In this document: positions 45,713 through 56,366 of the stretch, piece by piece
How positions within the stretch are numbered: the stretch's first letter is position 1
Layout of the letters: every line of letters starts with the position of its first letter
Assembly: GCA_010094045.1 (NCBI GenBank)
Contig: ML986583.1
Span: 440,441-504,440 of the forward strand
Origin: Lojkania enalia
Taxonomy: Eukaryota > Ascomycota > Dothideomycetes > Pleosporales
Length of the DNA: 64,000 nucleotides
Direction: 5' to 3'
Notes under the pieces: model-generated
Databases searched by the model: none
What the model was told of the DNA's origin: nothing
Seen by the model: only the letters and a program-made list of their open reading frames with translations
Program-made: the position numbers and the translations under genes

Positions 45713-46069
45713 ATGCACTCAATCATATGTTCATCTCACTTGCGTTTGCGGACAAGCAAAACGAGTCTTGTTATCTCGTCACATACGCTTATTCTAGATT
45801 CCCAGAGCACCGAAACATCTTCGAGGCAGGCGACCTCGAGGACAGGATTCACACCTGTAGCAATTGCAGGCATTCTAACGGCAATATGTTGCCTTTTGAT
45901 CCTCGTGTGCGCGACTGGATTCATACTGCGTAGATACAAGAAGAAACAATATCAGAAAATGCTAGAGGCAGCTACAGCCAGCAAAACGGGTAGAAACAAT
46001 GCCGCGAGTACGAAGGGAAGTGTTCGGACGAATTATAGCAGAAGCCCTCGCATCGGAAGCGGGAAGTGA
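45713..46069 (+). CDS. putative single-pass membrane protein or terminal exon (118 aa)
   Basis: The second half has the clear plan of a type I membrane protein tail. A Ser/Thr-rich stretch (STETSSRQATSRT) is followed by a 25-residue hydrophobic helix (AIAGILTAICCLLILVCATG), then a basic stop-transfer cluster RRYKKKQ and a Ser/Arg-rich cytosolic tail. This is typical of WSC-type or other small fungal surface proteins whose ectodomain is encoded upstream, but no upstream exon could be identified. The first ~35 residues may be non-coding. It could equally be the last exon of a decayed gene. Confidence 0.4.
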   Translation: MHSIICSSHLRLRTSKTSLVISSHTLILDSQSTETSSRQATSRTGFTPVAIAGILTAICCLLILVCATGFILRRYKKKQYQKMLEAATASKTGRNNAASTKGSVRTNYSRSPRIGSGK

Positions 46070-46855
46070 AGCCGACAGTTCAATGAGTAAATAGCAAAGA
46101 GTCAGTCTATTCATAATCTCACTAATGACTACTAAATCTCACCTCAAATAGAATATCCAAATCATTACCCCCTCAAATCTAGAATTCGCTGTCGCATCGC
46201 AATAGCGTCCGAGAATACCAATGGACCGCAAATAATCCTACCTTCTCGTCAAAAGTGCGGAATCTCTGGCTACCCGCCATGAGCTCATCGTCATCTTATT
46301 GACAATTTTCCAAACTCACCACATGGTCAATATTCCCCTCCTCAGCACCACTATGGCACGGCCTCTTCCTCACATATTCCCCCTTCTCATTCTGCGTCCT
46401 ACGCATCGGTAATATTGCCTTACTTTGCTACTTGGCTAGATCTCAGCCTCTTGCCTTCTTTTTGCGATAGTGGAGGATGATGTTTCATATACACATTTTT
46501 GACGATTTAGGTAGTTAGGCAATTTAATGGAGCGTTGGATGGCGCAAATTACGTAGGCGCGGAGATCGGCGATAGGAGGCGACCGGAAACGGATTTCTAT
46601 GTTGACTTGATTTCGTGAGTGGCATGATATTTGTGGTTCTGTCAGTCTGCTGCTAAGTTGTTGACGCTATATAGCCCGATGAATGTGCGGCCCATTTGGC
46701 AGCTCTTAGTCAGCATTCCTCACATATCAATCATACCATAGTTGGCTAGACAGGCAATTATCGCAAGCTCAAGTACACTTCAAGTTTCTATGTGATAAAT
46801 GCATCTACGATTGAGAGCACCGCTCCGGATGCTCCTAATGACGCTCAGAACTAGC
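46070..46855. other. accessory DNA with possible exon fragments
   Basis: Around 46320-46700 segments reading MARPLPHIFPLLIL and QFNGALDGANYVGAEIGDR are bounded by plausible GT and AG sites, suggesting a decayed multi-exon gene. I cannot assign it. Confidence 0.3.
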
Positions 46856-46860
46856 GATTT

Positions 46861-47010
46861 TGTCGCGTATCAGGCAGCATTAATTGTTGAGGCAAATATT
46901 GATGTATTGAAGGAGTGTAAGTAGCCGGCCTCGCTAGAGGCTAGCAGTAGCAAGACTATATAGGCCTGATAATATAGGCTAGCTATAATAGGATAATAGA
47001 ACACGTGACA
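46861..47010 (-). mobile_element. short solo LTR (150 bp), TSD GATTT
   Basis: On the minus strand it begins TGTCACGTGTTC and ends CGCGACA, flanked by GATTT at 46856-46860 and 47011-47015. Same internally deleted form as 2085-2233, with a few C/T differences. Independent insertion, as the duplication differs. Confidence 0.92.
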
Positions 47011-47015
47011 GATTT

Positions 47016-47724
47016 GATGGATGAAGGGGCTCCGAGAATGTATTAATCGAAACGTAGGAGGACATGAAAGAAAATAAGATTGTAGAGTTAAGCACTTACA
47101 CTCATCTGAACCACGAACCCTAATAATTTACATCGCCAAAATGTAAACAATAGTCATTCACCTGCAATCAAATCATGCACCCAATATTCGCAGCCTACCC
47201 AGCCGAAAAGCACGGCCCTCGCTTTATTTTTGAATCCCAAATATTTTAATTCTACAGTAACGCGATTAGTCTATTCCTTAAGCGAGGTCCACTCCTCCTT
47301 AAGGAGTAGACCAGTACTCTAGTAGCCTGATAGAATATGAATAGCGAGCCTTTACTGTTTCACATTTTTTTGAATTGTGAATCATAACCACCAGACGATA
47401 GAAATTAGCCCGGCATGGGGCGAAGCAATTGGAACCAGGGACTACAGCCAGAGAATCATTGTCTGAAGTCCGGGAACATGAAATTCACTACCACCTAGTA
47501 TGGGCTCTGAGGCAAGTTGCACCATTTTGCTATTCCTTTGTGGCCTTTTTTGTCGGCGCACTCTCCCTTAGGCTTAGTGGGTTTTACCAGTGTTGCTGCT
47601 CGAAGGAAGTCTGCGTTCACGGTTGATCTAAGAACAGATAAGGTAAACAATTGTACTTTGATTTTTGCGTCGGGTTCCTATATACAGGACGTGCTACCAA
47701 TCCAAGCGTCCAATCTCTCTTTCT
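47016..47724. other. intergenic, no supported gene
   Basis: No credible coding frame; probably 3' flank of the DUF8021 gene and older accessory DNA. A small inverted word pair (GGAGTAGACC / GGTCCACTCC) occurs near 47284-47311. Confidence 0.35.
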
Positions 47725-48656
47725 CTAAAGCCTACACGGCCGTCCGCCGCACTCCGTCATCGTATGCACATACCTCAACTTCCCATTCTCCAGCCTAAAC
47801 TCATGACTATCTGCAGCGTTCATCATATGCTGCCACAAGCACAGGATACTCACACTGCCCATCTCCTCATCGATAACATATCTCCTCTACACTACATTAG
47901 CATATAACTTTGCAAAACCCAAACATACTTCCCGTACAAATAACAGGGGAAAAAAGAAGAATAAATATGAAATGGCGCTCTCACGTTAATATTATCCGCC
48001 TGCGAATGATTACTCGGAATCCCTGGCTGACAACTATCATCCGGCCTCCCACTCCCCGTATACGCGCTGCCTTCCAACCTCACACACGGCGTGCCCCAAG
48101 GGACCTCCAGATGCGCCGTCTCGCTAGCCCACATGCTCATATACGCATCACCCGCCGCCTGAATGACCTCTCGTTTATCCTGCTTCTCTTTCGGAATCGG
48201 CTCCCATTTTTCCTGCTTAACGTACTCCAGCGTCTTAGCGGCGTTAAAGAGCCACGAACCCGTCGTGCTCGCTACGCTATCTATAAGCACGACTTTTCCA
48301 TCTGCATTATGCCGGATCTGTGTGCCGATTACGTAGGGACCAGATACGGAAATAACTTCAGAGTATGTGGCGCATTGCACGAGGTCGTAGATTGTGCGGC
48401 GGTGATCGATTTTCAGCGATTTGACGAGCACGCCCTTTGCGGGATCGATCGACTTGTTATTTTCTGTGTATGTCCAGTTTGGGGCAACGACAGGTGAGAG
48501 CGGAGTCAGGGAGCCAGCGGTTTGGGCGGAGATGTAGGCGTCTGAGGCTGCAGCGAGGGTTGCGCGGGAGCATGCTGCTTTCGAAGTCGGTGCTGCGAGG
48601 GAAATCGTCAGAAGAATGGAGAGGAGGAACCATGTGTACATGTTGCAGGGCGCCAT
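47725..48656 (-). CDS. secreted DUF8021-type protein (277 aa)
   Basis: Two exons on the minus strand: 48656-47985 and 47886-47725. The intron (GTGAGA...GCTAATG...TGTAG) joins AAC to AGG and yields NINRRYVID, which matches NRRYVID in the paralogue at 1-728. Without this intron the frame runs into a false tail. The protein has a signal peptide (MYTWFLLSILLTISLAAPTS; the Met six codons earlier is an alternative start). It then has AAGDAYMSMW, YGTPCVRLEG, and ends with the family's C-terminal DSHEFRLENGKLRYVHTMTE segment and a CGG tail. Six or more cysteines suggest disulphides. Extracellular, function unknown. Confidence 0.85.
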
Positions 48657-50042
48657 TTTGCTAATTGGTTTGATGTTGTGGTATGCGTAGTGGTTAGCGT
48701 TTTGGTAAGGTGTGTATCAGTATAAATGCTAGATGTGTTGGAGAAACAATCCACATCGCCAAGCGAGGAGAATTAAGTGTTGCAAGTGCCGTGGTGGAGT
48801 AGTGGTTTGCATGTTGATTGAGCCGGGGGTTTGATATGAGCGGGAGATATGCACCCCACATCAATCTTATATTAACGATCTACCATCTTCGCACCAGTTA
48901 GCTCTATTAAAACGATACTCGCACTGGATCTCAAAACTGGAATAGAATATCCAAGGAACTAGGAAAAATTGAAGAAATAAATAAAAATTAGTAAATATGC
49001 AAAAGAACTTTTACCACTACAGTCTATCCGCCATCTCCCACCCTTCCATAACAACCCCCTCATCTTCTATCCATAACCCTCAAATCTTTGGCCTTTGTCA
49101 TCTACGGCTCCTATTTCCAAACTTAATTAGCCACTACCTCAATCTTCATCCCAGGGGTATCTCCCCTAACCCCCAAACTCATCCATCGCCACAAAACACA
49201 TCTTCCTCTCCCTCTTCACCACCTAAGGCTCCACCTGAACCCTGCCCCTACCTAATCTACTACTTCCTCACCCGGCAACAACCTTCACTCCCCTTCAACC
49301 CTCTTCTCCTCCCAAACACTCACAAGTGATGACGGCTGAAAACACTCCTCCAGCTCCTCGCCATCCATAAGGCACGCCTCGCCGCACTTCCCAACCCTAC
49401 AAATCCTCTCCTCGCCACCCAGGTTTCCCAAAGCCCTACCCCTCTTCAAATCCTTCTCTCTCAACTCACTCCTTAACCACCTCCGCATCCCGCAAAGCTT
49501 CATCCTCGCACAAACTCCCGACTTAGCAGGAAACTCGCTTTCGAACAAGCGTGCCCGCCTCCGCGTTCCTGTTCTTATTTTCTGTGTCCAGCGCTCCTCG
49601 GATGAAGCGGTTCGGGGTTCGGAGCTTGATGTCCGGGGCCACGGGGACGGTGGATAGGCGGTAGCTTTTTAATACGCAGGAATGGAAGGCGCGGGTGGCG
49701 GCGAGGTGGGAGGTTGGGTAGAGTAGGGGCTGTGCTGCTGGGGTGTGTGGGCGTAGTTTGAGTGTAGGTATCCGAGGCTGAGGGATTCAGAGTGGGATAG
49801 GGCCCCGAAGTTGCGGGATGTCTGGGCGAGGATGAGGTTGACAGAGTCATAGGGCATTGTGTTTTGGGGTTGACGGTATAGGGATTGGTGCTTCGGGGGG
49901 ATTGTAGGGGTGCATGGAGTAGGGGGAGGGGGTTGGAATAAGCAACCGTTGTTTTGAGAAATTTGCAATTATTATGAAAGTTGGTGGGATGGCGGCGTTG
50001 ATGTCTTAAGGCCGGCGGATTGGAAGGGATAAGGGGAATATA
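48657..50042. other. gene-poor stretch with possible small relic
   Basis: Around 49430-49860 the minus strand has overlapping short frames. MPYDSVNLILAQTSRNFG in one and HLAATRAFHSCVLKSYRLST in another would join with a one-base shift, which hints at a broken small gene. The region is pyrimidine-rich on the plus strand at 49020-49330. Not assignable. Confidence 0.3.
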
Positions 50043-50095
50043 AGTGTGGGAGTGTGGGAGTGTGGGAGTGTGGGAGTGTGGGAGTGTGGGAGTGT
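50043..50095 (+). repeat. minisatellite (GTGTGGGA)n
   Basis: Six tandem copies of an 8-bp unit, GTGTGGGA. No dispersed spacers, so not a CRISPR-like array. Confidence 0.95.
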
Positions 50096-50290
50096 CTCAT
50101 CGTGCATAAGCCGAACAATAGCAATGCAGAATTTGATTGTAAATCATGTACTATAAGGGACCGAAGTCACTTCACCGCGGACTTCGAACTTCCTAGTGAA
50201 AAATGATGGGTATTATATATCAAACCATAGGACAGGTGAGCAGGAACCTTAAAAAGTCAAACTAAAATAAGCAGATAATAGAGTAACATG

Positions 50291-51941
50291 TCAATTCTTA
50301 GCTTTGACCCACACTCCCTTATTATTCGCAGGCCACGACGCAAAGAAATCATGATAGGGCGTAACATCCTCAATCGTCGTATTCCACAGCTCAAAATCAA
50401 ATTTCCAGAAAAGATTTGCAGCCACAAGCAAGAGCTCCTGTTTTGCAAGTTCTAGGCCGATACATTGCCTTACCCCCCTTCCAAACGGCATAAAAGCTTT
50501 CTCCATGACTCGAAGTTTCTCGGGAGTAGCCTCGAGCCAGCGACTTGGATTGAACTCGAGTGGATTCGGGAAGATGTCCTTGTTCCAATGGAGGTCTGTC
50601 AGTGACATGGACACGGACGTTCCAGGAGGAAGGACATAAGTCTTTCCAGAGGGTGCAGTATAGGTAATAGCTGCAATAGGGTTACGACGAGGTAAGCGGC
50701 CAAAAACCGAGGTCCCAATACGGAGTGCTTCCTTTATTGTAGCTTGTAAGAACGGTAATGGCTCCACCATTTGGCATGTTAGAAGAGAGCCGGGTGCACT
50801 ACCTGCAGCCTTCGCGGCCTTGTTTAGCTCTACTTTAAGCTCCTCATAGGTAGAAGGATTGGAGATGAGATAATATGTTAATACTGCAAGAGTGCTGCCT
50901 GTAGTCTCTGTCCCTGCTTGTATAACGACGTATGCTTCGCTAAAAATTCGATCGAAGGTCTTCTCAGACGGAGGGAGTGCGTCTGATTCAAAGATTTCGT
51001 TGAGGATAACAGGTATATCCTTAGACTTTTCACTATTGAGAACCGCGCGTGCTTGTGCTTTGACTTCCTACCCCGAAGTTAGAGTTTCCTCCATATTAAG
51101 ATTTGGTGCGAAATACTTACTAGTTGGTTATCAACAACTGCGGTGAGCCCGCCATATTTGTTGAAGTACGCGATCCAGTCCCTCGGAACTAGCCTAACGA
51201 GCGGGTATACGAAAGGGAAATGTCTATTCCAATTGATAAAAGCTGAAGTATCACGTATCATATTGTTAAAACCGGCCCTGAAATCCGGATCCAAGAGAAA
51301 TTCTCGCGTGTTAGGGAAAGCATAGTCAGTGACGACGTCGGTGGCAAAGCAGCGGTATGCATTACTAACATCAATGGGTCTATGCTCGGCCTTAAGTTGT
51401 TCGATGCGGTCGCAGAGATGCTGTACCCATTTGAGGATTCTCGGCTCTAGTTTGGCAACGTTTGCTTTCGAAAAGAAATAGGCCATAGGCCTACGTCGCA
51501 TAGAATGTACATCGGCCGAAACGCTAGTGAAAGCAGCCTTATTGATTCCAAAGCCGCGATAAAATAACGGGTCTTTGTCCAACTTACTGTTGGACCATAA
51601 ATTGTTCGTGAAGGCTACATCATTGATGTGGACTTCCCGGGGATTGATTCTGATTATGGGGCCTGCAAGAGTCAGTGATAGCGAACCAGTATTTTGTCCT
51701 GCATACCGTATTTCTGATGCATTTCACGAATTTTGGTCCAATAACGGCCTGACTCAAGGCAATCCCACCAAAACTCGTAGAAGGTAGATATGGCAGCATA
51801 CCATGGACCAGGAACATCTGATAGGGGGTGGAAAAATAGTCTGTATATCACCAAGAATACAGCATACAATACTATTCCAGTTGATAATAGGCCCAGCGTG
51901 CAGAGCAGATTAATATTTTCTAGGAGAGTCATGGTAACCAA
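50291..51941 (-). CDS. cytochrome P450 monooxygenase (517 aa)
   Basis: Three exons: 51941-51707, 51662-51121 and 51067-50291, joined by GT-AG introns of 44 and 53 bp in frame. An N-terminal membrane anchor (residues about 5-35) is followed by the proline hinge DVPGPW. The I-helix motif AGTETT is at about 310, the ExxR of the K-helix (KEALR) at 372-375, and a PxRW-type NPSRW. The haem-binding FGRGVRQCIG has Cys461. The N-terminal block FYEFWWDCLESGRYWTKI, followed by MHQKYGPIIRINPREVHIND, resembles the trichodiene-oxygenase-like (CYP58/related) fungal P450s. Substrate unknown; no biosynthetic backbone gene is in the window, so a secondary-metabolite role is only possible. Endoplasmic-reticulum bound. 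Confidence 0.92.
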
Positions 51942-52568
51942 AGATAGAGGTTGCCTTGTTCATTCGACTGTCGTGCGAAAGAGGGGTATATATGTCCTGC
52001 GGAGACACCGTCGGCGCTAACCAACTAGAACTTAGTTACTATCCTTGTAGCTACACTTTTCCTTTTGTTACCCCTCATATCTACTGCTGTGTTACATTCA
52101 AACACACAATATTGAAGGAAGTGCACCATGTGTTATATATGAGCTCTCTTGTACTACGTGCAATTCATTGGCAGTGGCAATAGTAAACGAGTTATTGGTG
52201 CGGTTAAGTGGCACCTTGCAGCGGCAGAAGTCGAGAATGTTGAGAAGCGTGAGATAAAACTCGGATGCTTGAGATCTGTTATTTCGTACACCTTCTGGTC
52301 GGTATACGATAAGAAAGAATGTGCCAATAGACGCAATAGGTCCCCCCCCCCCCCCCTTTGTCCCCAAGTTCCCTCCCAAGCTCCGCTCAACAAATTATCG
52401 GGGGTTCGAATCTATCTTCTAGCAACTATGTTAGAACTCTTCACGTGCCCCTTAAAAGGGATAGATTCACTCACTGTCTCTATTTTCCCTCAAAAGTTCT
52501 TTGGACGCCCAAAATTGCTTTCTAGTAAATGTGTTGGATATCTTCAAGTGCTATATAAACAAACGGCT
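51942..52568. other. intergenic with poly-C run
   Basis: P450 promoter region and 3' flank of the F-box gene. A run of 15 C at 52342-52356. No gene seen. Confidence 0.45.
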
Positions 52569-53756
52569 TCACTCACCTTCGCCAGGCTTTCCACACCAGT
52601 GGTGGTACTTAAGTCTCTGCTCTTTCATCATATTCCAGTGTCCAGAATTGCCGCGATCCGCGCGAAACCCGTTGCCAACCAAATGATTGGCCCATGTTCG
52701 AACGTTTGCCGCATCATGCACTGCTGCTTCGCTAACATTGGCCCAGTCCGCTGCGTCGGGTGCGTCGTAGTGCTCGTCTAGAGCGACAAGGTCAAATTGG
52801 TGTCCCGCCCATACTCCTTGTTGGAAGTGGAGCATCGGCTCGGGCCATTGGATGCTCGTAGACCAACAGGTGAGAAGTAAAAGAACCTGGCCAAGGGTAA
52901 CGGGGCTCTCATCGAAAGGCAACTTTGGTATCGGCTTCGGAGAACGATCGAAAAGATTCAAGAATGTTATGCTCGCACTGAAACGCATTCTTCTCTTTTT
53001 AGGCTGCTTCAATTTTGGACAGAGCTGGTCCGAGCGGACATATTCCCGGGTGGTGAGGTTGCGGAGAACCCAGACTCTATCCTGGGGGAACATATAAGAG
53101 CATGACAGATCTTGCTTAATATTCACCCAGTCAGCAGGAAGAAAAGGATACCAGTTCCGCTGCTCTGCAGCTGTGGCTATGTCGAGCCATTCTTGCTCTG
53201 ATGGCGTAATATAGTTCAGGTTCCTCCCAGACTCGAAGCGGCTTGACCAACGCCAGGTCCAGAGTCGAATACTGTATGTAGAGGGATCAATTATTTTGTT
53301 AAGCTCCTCATCGTAGAACGGTTGAGGGAGAGAGTACGAGTATGAGCCCTGGAAAGCAACTCTCAGTCCGGCCCAGGATCCAACCTGGTTGCGATATGTC
53401 GTATGAACATGATGGAGAACGATGGGCCAGAACACGGCAGACGATAGGCCGAGGGCTAGGACGCCTTGCTTATCTAGTAGCTCAATAATTATGTCCAAGA
53501 GTTCATTCGGAAGCTCCTCCAACCTCGACATTTTCATATTCCCCTTCCCATCACTGCGCCCTACCCACCTCCTCTCCCTCTCCCCGGCAACTGGCCTCCC
53601 AAACAAATACCAAAGCCATCTTTCATCTCCTTCCTCGAAAAACATGGCCACATTCTTCAATGACGTCGCGATATCCTTGGTCATTTGTGCCCTTTCCGGA
53701 GCAATCAGGCAGTAAGTTTTGGGGAACGAATCCCTCGGAATGGGCCGTGGGCACAT
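52569..53756 (-). CDS. F-box domain protein
   Basis: I take the ATG at 53756 (MCPRPIPRDSFPKTYCLIAP). The open frame extends 77 codons further upstream but is low-complexity and probably leader. An F-box lies around residues 74-115 (SRLEELPNELLDIIIELLDK, then LALGLSSAVFWPIV). The remainder has the WYPFLPADW, EQEWLDIATAAEQRNWY and CWSTSIQWPEP blocks found in uncharacterised fungal F-box proteins. The annotated end KPGEGE overlaps a possible splice donor (GAAG/GTGAGT), so another 3' exon may exist downstream. Likely an SCF substrate adaptor; target unknown. Confidence 0.75.
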   Translation of the reverse strand: MCPRPIPRDSFPKTYCLIAPERAQMTKDIATSLKNVAMFFEEGDERWLWYLFGRPVAGERERRWVGRSDGKGNMKMSRLEELPNELLDIIIELLDKQGVLALGLSSAVFWPIVLHHVHTTYRNQVGSWAGLRVAFQGSYSYSLPQPFYDEELNKIIDPSTYSIRLWTWRWSSRFESGRNLNYITPSEQEWLDIATAAEQRNWYPFLPADWVNIKQDLSCSYMFPQDRVWVLRNLTTREYVRSDQLCPKLKQPKKRRMRFSASITFLNLFDRSPKPIPKLPFDESPVTLGQVLLLLTCWSTSIQWPEPMLHFQQGVWAGHQFDLVALDEHYDAPDAADWANVSEAAVHDAANVRTWANHLVGNGFRADRGNSGHWNMMKEQRLKYHHWCGKPGEGE

Positions 53757-54019
53757 TATGGTCTCAGTCTTACGATATAGCGAGCTGATTGGGTAGAATT
53801 GTTTTGGTGAGTAAAAGGAGAAATTAAGGGAAATTTGTGGGAATAGAGGTATAAGGAATGGGAAAGGGAGGAGAATTGTAGATGAATGAGAGGGATTGGA
53901 AGAACGAACAGGGCGTTGCTGCCTGATGCTGAGAGATGCGGATTGGATTGGTTCAGTGCTTGACCAGACGATGACCCGCCGAGTCACATGCGGCGCATAT
54001 TAGAATACTTTACTCCGGG

Positions 54020-54044
54020 AAAAAAAAAAAAAAAAAAAAAAAAA
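54020..54044 (+). repeat. poly-A run (25 bp)
   Basis: Uninterrupted A tract in the intergenic region between the F-box gene and FEX. No associated element ends found. Confidence 0.9.
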
Positions 54045-54434
54045 GAAAATAGACGCCTAAAAAGATTCCCTTGGATCAATTAATTACAACTACAAACAGA
54101 TCAGAAATATTACCTCTAATAGGGAATTTCGGCCACTTAATATAGTTTCGATGGAGAACATGCCGTATTCTAGAATATATTTTTCCAGGATAACTACTGG
54201 TTCCTGGCCGACACATGACTATGAGGCATTAGAAGTATCCAAAAACCCAGACTCGCTATATCGTATAATCCAGATCCTAATATCCAGGAAATATATTTTT
54301 GGTGCCCAGATCCAGTTTTCCATTTTCCATATCCAACCACCCGACCCATAACAAATACGCAGTATAAGAATACATACCGTAATACATACTTGGACGCATC
54401 CTCCAGAGACACCCCAAGGTTCAGTTTTCCAATA

Positions 54435-56366
54435 TCAACTTGTCCGCCCTGTAACGCATGCCACCGCCGTCCAGCCCACCGCCCACCTCACACTCCCCAT
54501 GACCGCTACCAAAACCCCGAGCCCCACACCCACACTCATGAGCGCATAAATATACGCATGGCTCCGCCTCAACCCATTGATTTCAGCAATCCAGGTACTA
54601 ACTGTCGTCAACGCGCCACAAAATCCATCCATAATACCTTGCAGCACCTGACATCCGAGCCGACCTCCCCCAGCCAACGGTCCGATGCGCACATGCTGCA
54701 AATCGAACGCCATTCCAAGCGCTGCGGTGCCAAAGATATTGACGCAGAAGGTACCGAGCGGGAAGGAGGCGATCAGACCATTTAGCTTGAGCGAGACATA
54801 GAAGCGTAGCAGACAGCCCACGGGCGCAAAGACGCATGCGAAGATAGTTTGTCCGCGCCACGTTTCGTTGACCCAGGAGCCTTTGGAAGAGGGTCCGCCG
54901 GGACGGTCGGGGGGCCAGATGGCCATGAAAACTGCGCCGAGCCAGGCGCCCCAGGCGACGAAGACCATGAGCGGATCGACGATTCGGCGGGTTATGTAAA
55001 AAGAGAGTGTCGGGGTGAAGCGTGCTATGTAGATGGCAATGTGGGCGCCGACTGTGAGCGCCGAGTAGCAGAGCGTTAGTGTAAGGATTAGGACGGCGCA
55101 TACGGCCATGAAACTGTATCCTCCGTTCCTTGACACGGTAGATGAAGGGCTGATGGCTGTTGGTTGGGGATAGGCATGATTAATAGGGGAGGGTAGGTTG
55201 TTTGATAGGGCGAGAAAGGCGTCGCGTATGAATGACGAGAAGGAGGTGAAGGAGCCGCAGAAGCCAGTTGCAAGGCCAATATACAGTGGTATGGTCTTCT
55301 TGACCTTGGTGTGGGAGGCTTTGGCTTCGGCAGAGAGATGAATGGCTTTCTCTTCGTCGTTGCCTTCGGATGGGCTGGAATTAGAGGCGCTTTCTACACC
55401 CTTGCCCCATTCTTCGCGGAAGAGCCGTGAGTCTTCGGCCAGAAATCCCATGAACAGTGTCCCTGCAAAGTTCGCCCACAGCTCAGAGAAGACGACAGGT
55501 GCGCCGGGGTAAAATGTTAGCCATTGGAGGCCGATTCGAGCCAATGTTCCTAATATGGAAAATATGATCAAGTACGAGACGGTATAAAGTTCCGTCATAA
55601 CCCGCGAAACCTTCCTTCTCCCCGGCTCTTCCTCTTGTTCTTCCGGGAACTGCGGCAACGCAGTAAAATCAGCGGGCGTTGCCCCGCGACTTAGAGGCGT
55701 CGTGTGTCGGCTCGATCTTCTCCTTGAGCCCCTCCGCGACCGCTCTTGCGACCTCTCTTCCTCGAGCGTACTGTGCCGGTATAGGTCTCGTTCGTGTGGA
55801 TTCTCGACTGGCGCAGGGCCCGCGATTTCGCCGAGATTCCTGTACGCATCGGGTATGTTGTAATCGTCCAACTCTCTGGCTCGCGAGGCGCTCGATCGTC
55901 TCCTTGAGCTCCGTCGCGACTGCTCTTGCGATCGCTCCTCCTCGAGTGTGCTGTGCCGGTAGATGTCTTGCTCGCGCGGATTCTGAACCGGCGCAGGGCC
56001 CAAAATCTCATTGAGATTCCCGTACGCGTCCGGTATACTATAATCGTCCAACTCTCTGCCTCGCGACCCCGTTCTTCCGTCTCTTGACCTGGTGTCACTA
56101 CGCATGCTTCCCCGGCGCGACCTCCTCCCATTCCTACTCCCCTTCCTCTTCGCATCTTCCAGGCTCTGCCTGCGCATCGGGATCACCGGCGACGGGCTCG
56201 GTGTGTTGGAATGCACATTGTCCTCCGAGACGGAGAAGCTCTGGAGCAGTTGCGAGCTCCCCGGCCGCGACGAGGTGTGGAGAGACCGGTCCGATCGGAG
56301 CGACGAGCGCTGCTGGTTGTAATGGGACTCGCGCTGGCTCTGGGACCCGTCGTCGCTATCGGCCAT
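54435..56366 (-). CDS. FEX: fluoride export channel, two CrcB domains (643 aa)
   Basis: A single-exon frame. Residues 1 to about 255 form a long disordered Ser/Arg-rich cytosolic region containing a near-perfect tandem duplication of about 50 residues (ELDDYxIPDAYxNLxEIxGP, then YRHSTLEEERSQE and SRRRSS). The membrane part has two CrcB/Fluc domains. The first has SILGTLARIGLQWL, LWANFAGTLFMGF and GFCGSFTSFSSF. The second has APVGCLLRFYVS, FCVNIFGTAALGMAF and GFCGALTTVSTW. Fused, antiparallel halves are the fungal FEX plan. FEX proteins export fluoride and protect cells from it. Transcribed away from UPRT, sharing a 465-bp intergenic region. Confidence 0.93.
   Translation of the reverse strand: MADSDDGSQSQRESHYNQQRSSLRSDRSLHTSSRPGSSQLLQSFSVSEDNVHSNTPSPSPVIPMRRQSLEDAKRKGSRNGRRSRRGSMRSDTRSRDGRTGSRGRELDDYSIPDAYGNLNEILGPAPVQNPREQDIYRHSTLEEERSQEQSRRSSRRRSSASRARELDDYNIPDAYRNLGEIAGPAPVENPHERDLYRHSTLEEERSQERSRRGSRRRSSRHTTPLSRGATPADFTALPQFPEEQEEEPGRRKVSRVMTELYTVSYLIIFSILGTLARIGLQWLTFYPGAPVVFSELWANFAGTLFMGFLAEDSRLFREEWGKGVESASNSSPSEGNDEEKAIHLSAEAKASHTKVKKTIPLYIGLATGFCGSFTSFSSFIRDAFLALSNNLPSPINHAYPQPTAISPSSTVSRNGGYSFMAVCAVLILTLTLCYSALTVGAHIAIYIARFTPTLSFYITRRIVDPLMVFVAWGAWLGAVFMAIWPPDRPGGPSSKGSWVNETWRGQTIFACVFAPVGCLLRFYVSLKLNGLIASFPLGTFCVNIFGTAALGMAFDLQHVRIGPLAGGGRLGCQVLQGIMDGFCGALTTVSTWIAEINGLRRSHAYIYALMSVGVGLGVLVAVMGSVRWAVGWTAVACVTGRTS

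Noticed and set aside
48770..48845. tRNA-like string (GTGGTGGAGTAGTGGTT...GGGTTTGAT)
   Set aside because: The arms do not pair and the B-box is imperfect; no cloverleaf could be built.
50043..50095. Short direct repeats considered as a CRISPR-like array
   Set aside because: Contiguous 8-bp minisatellite without spacers in a eukaryotic genome.
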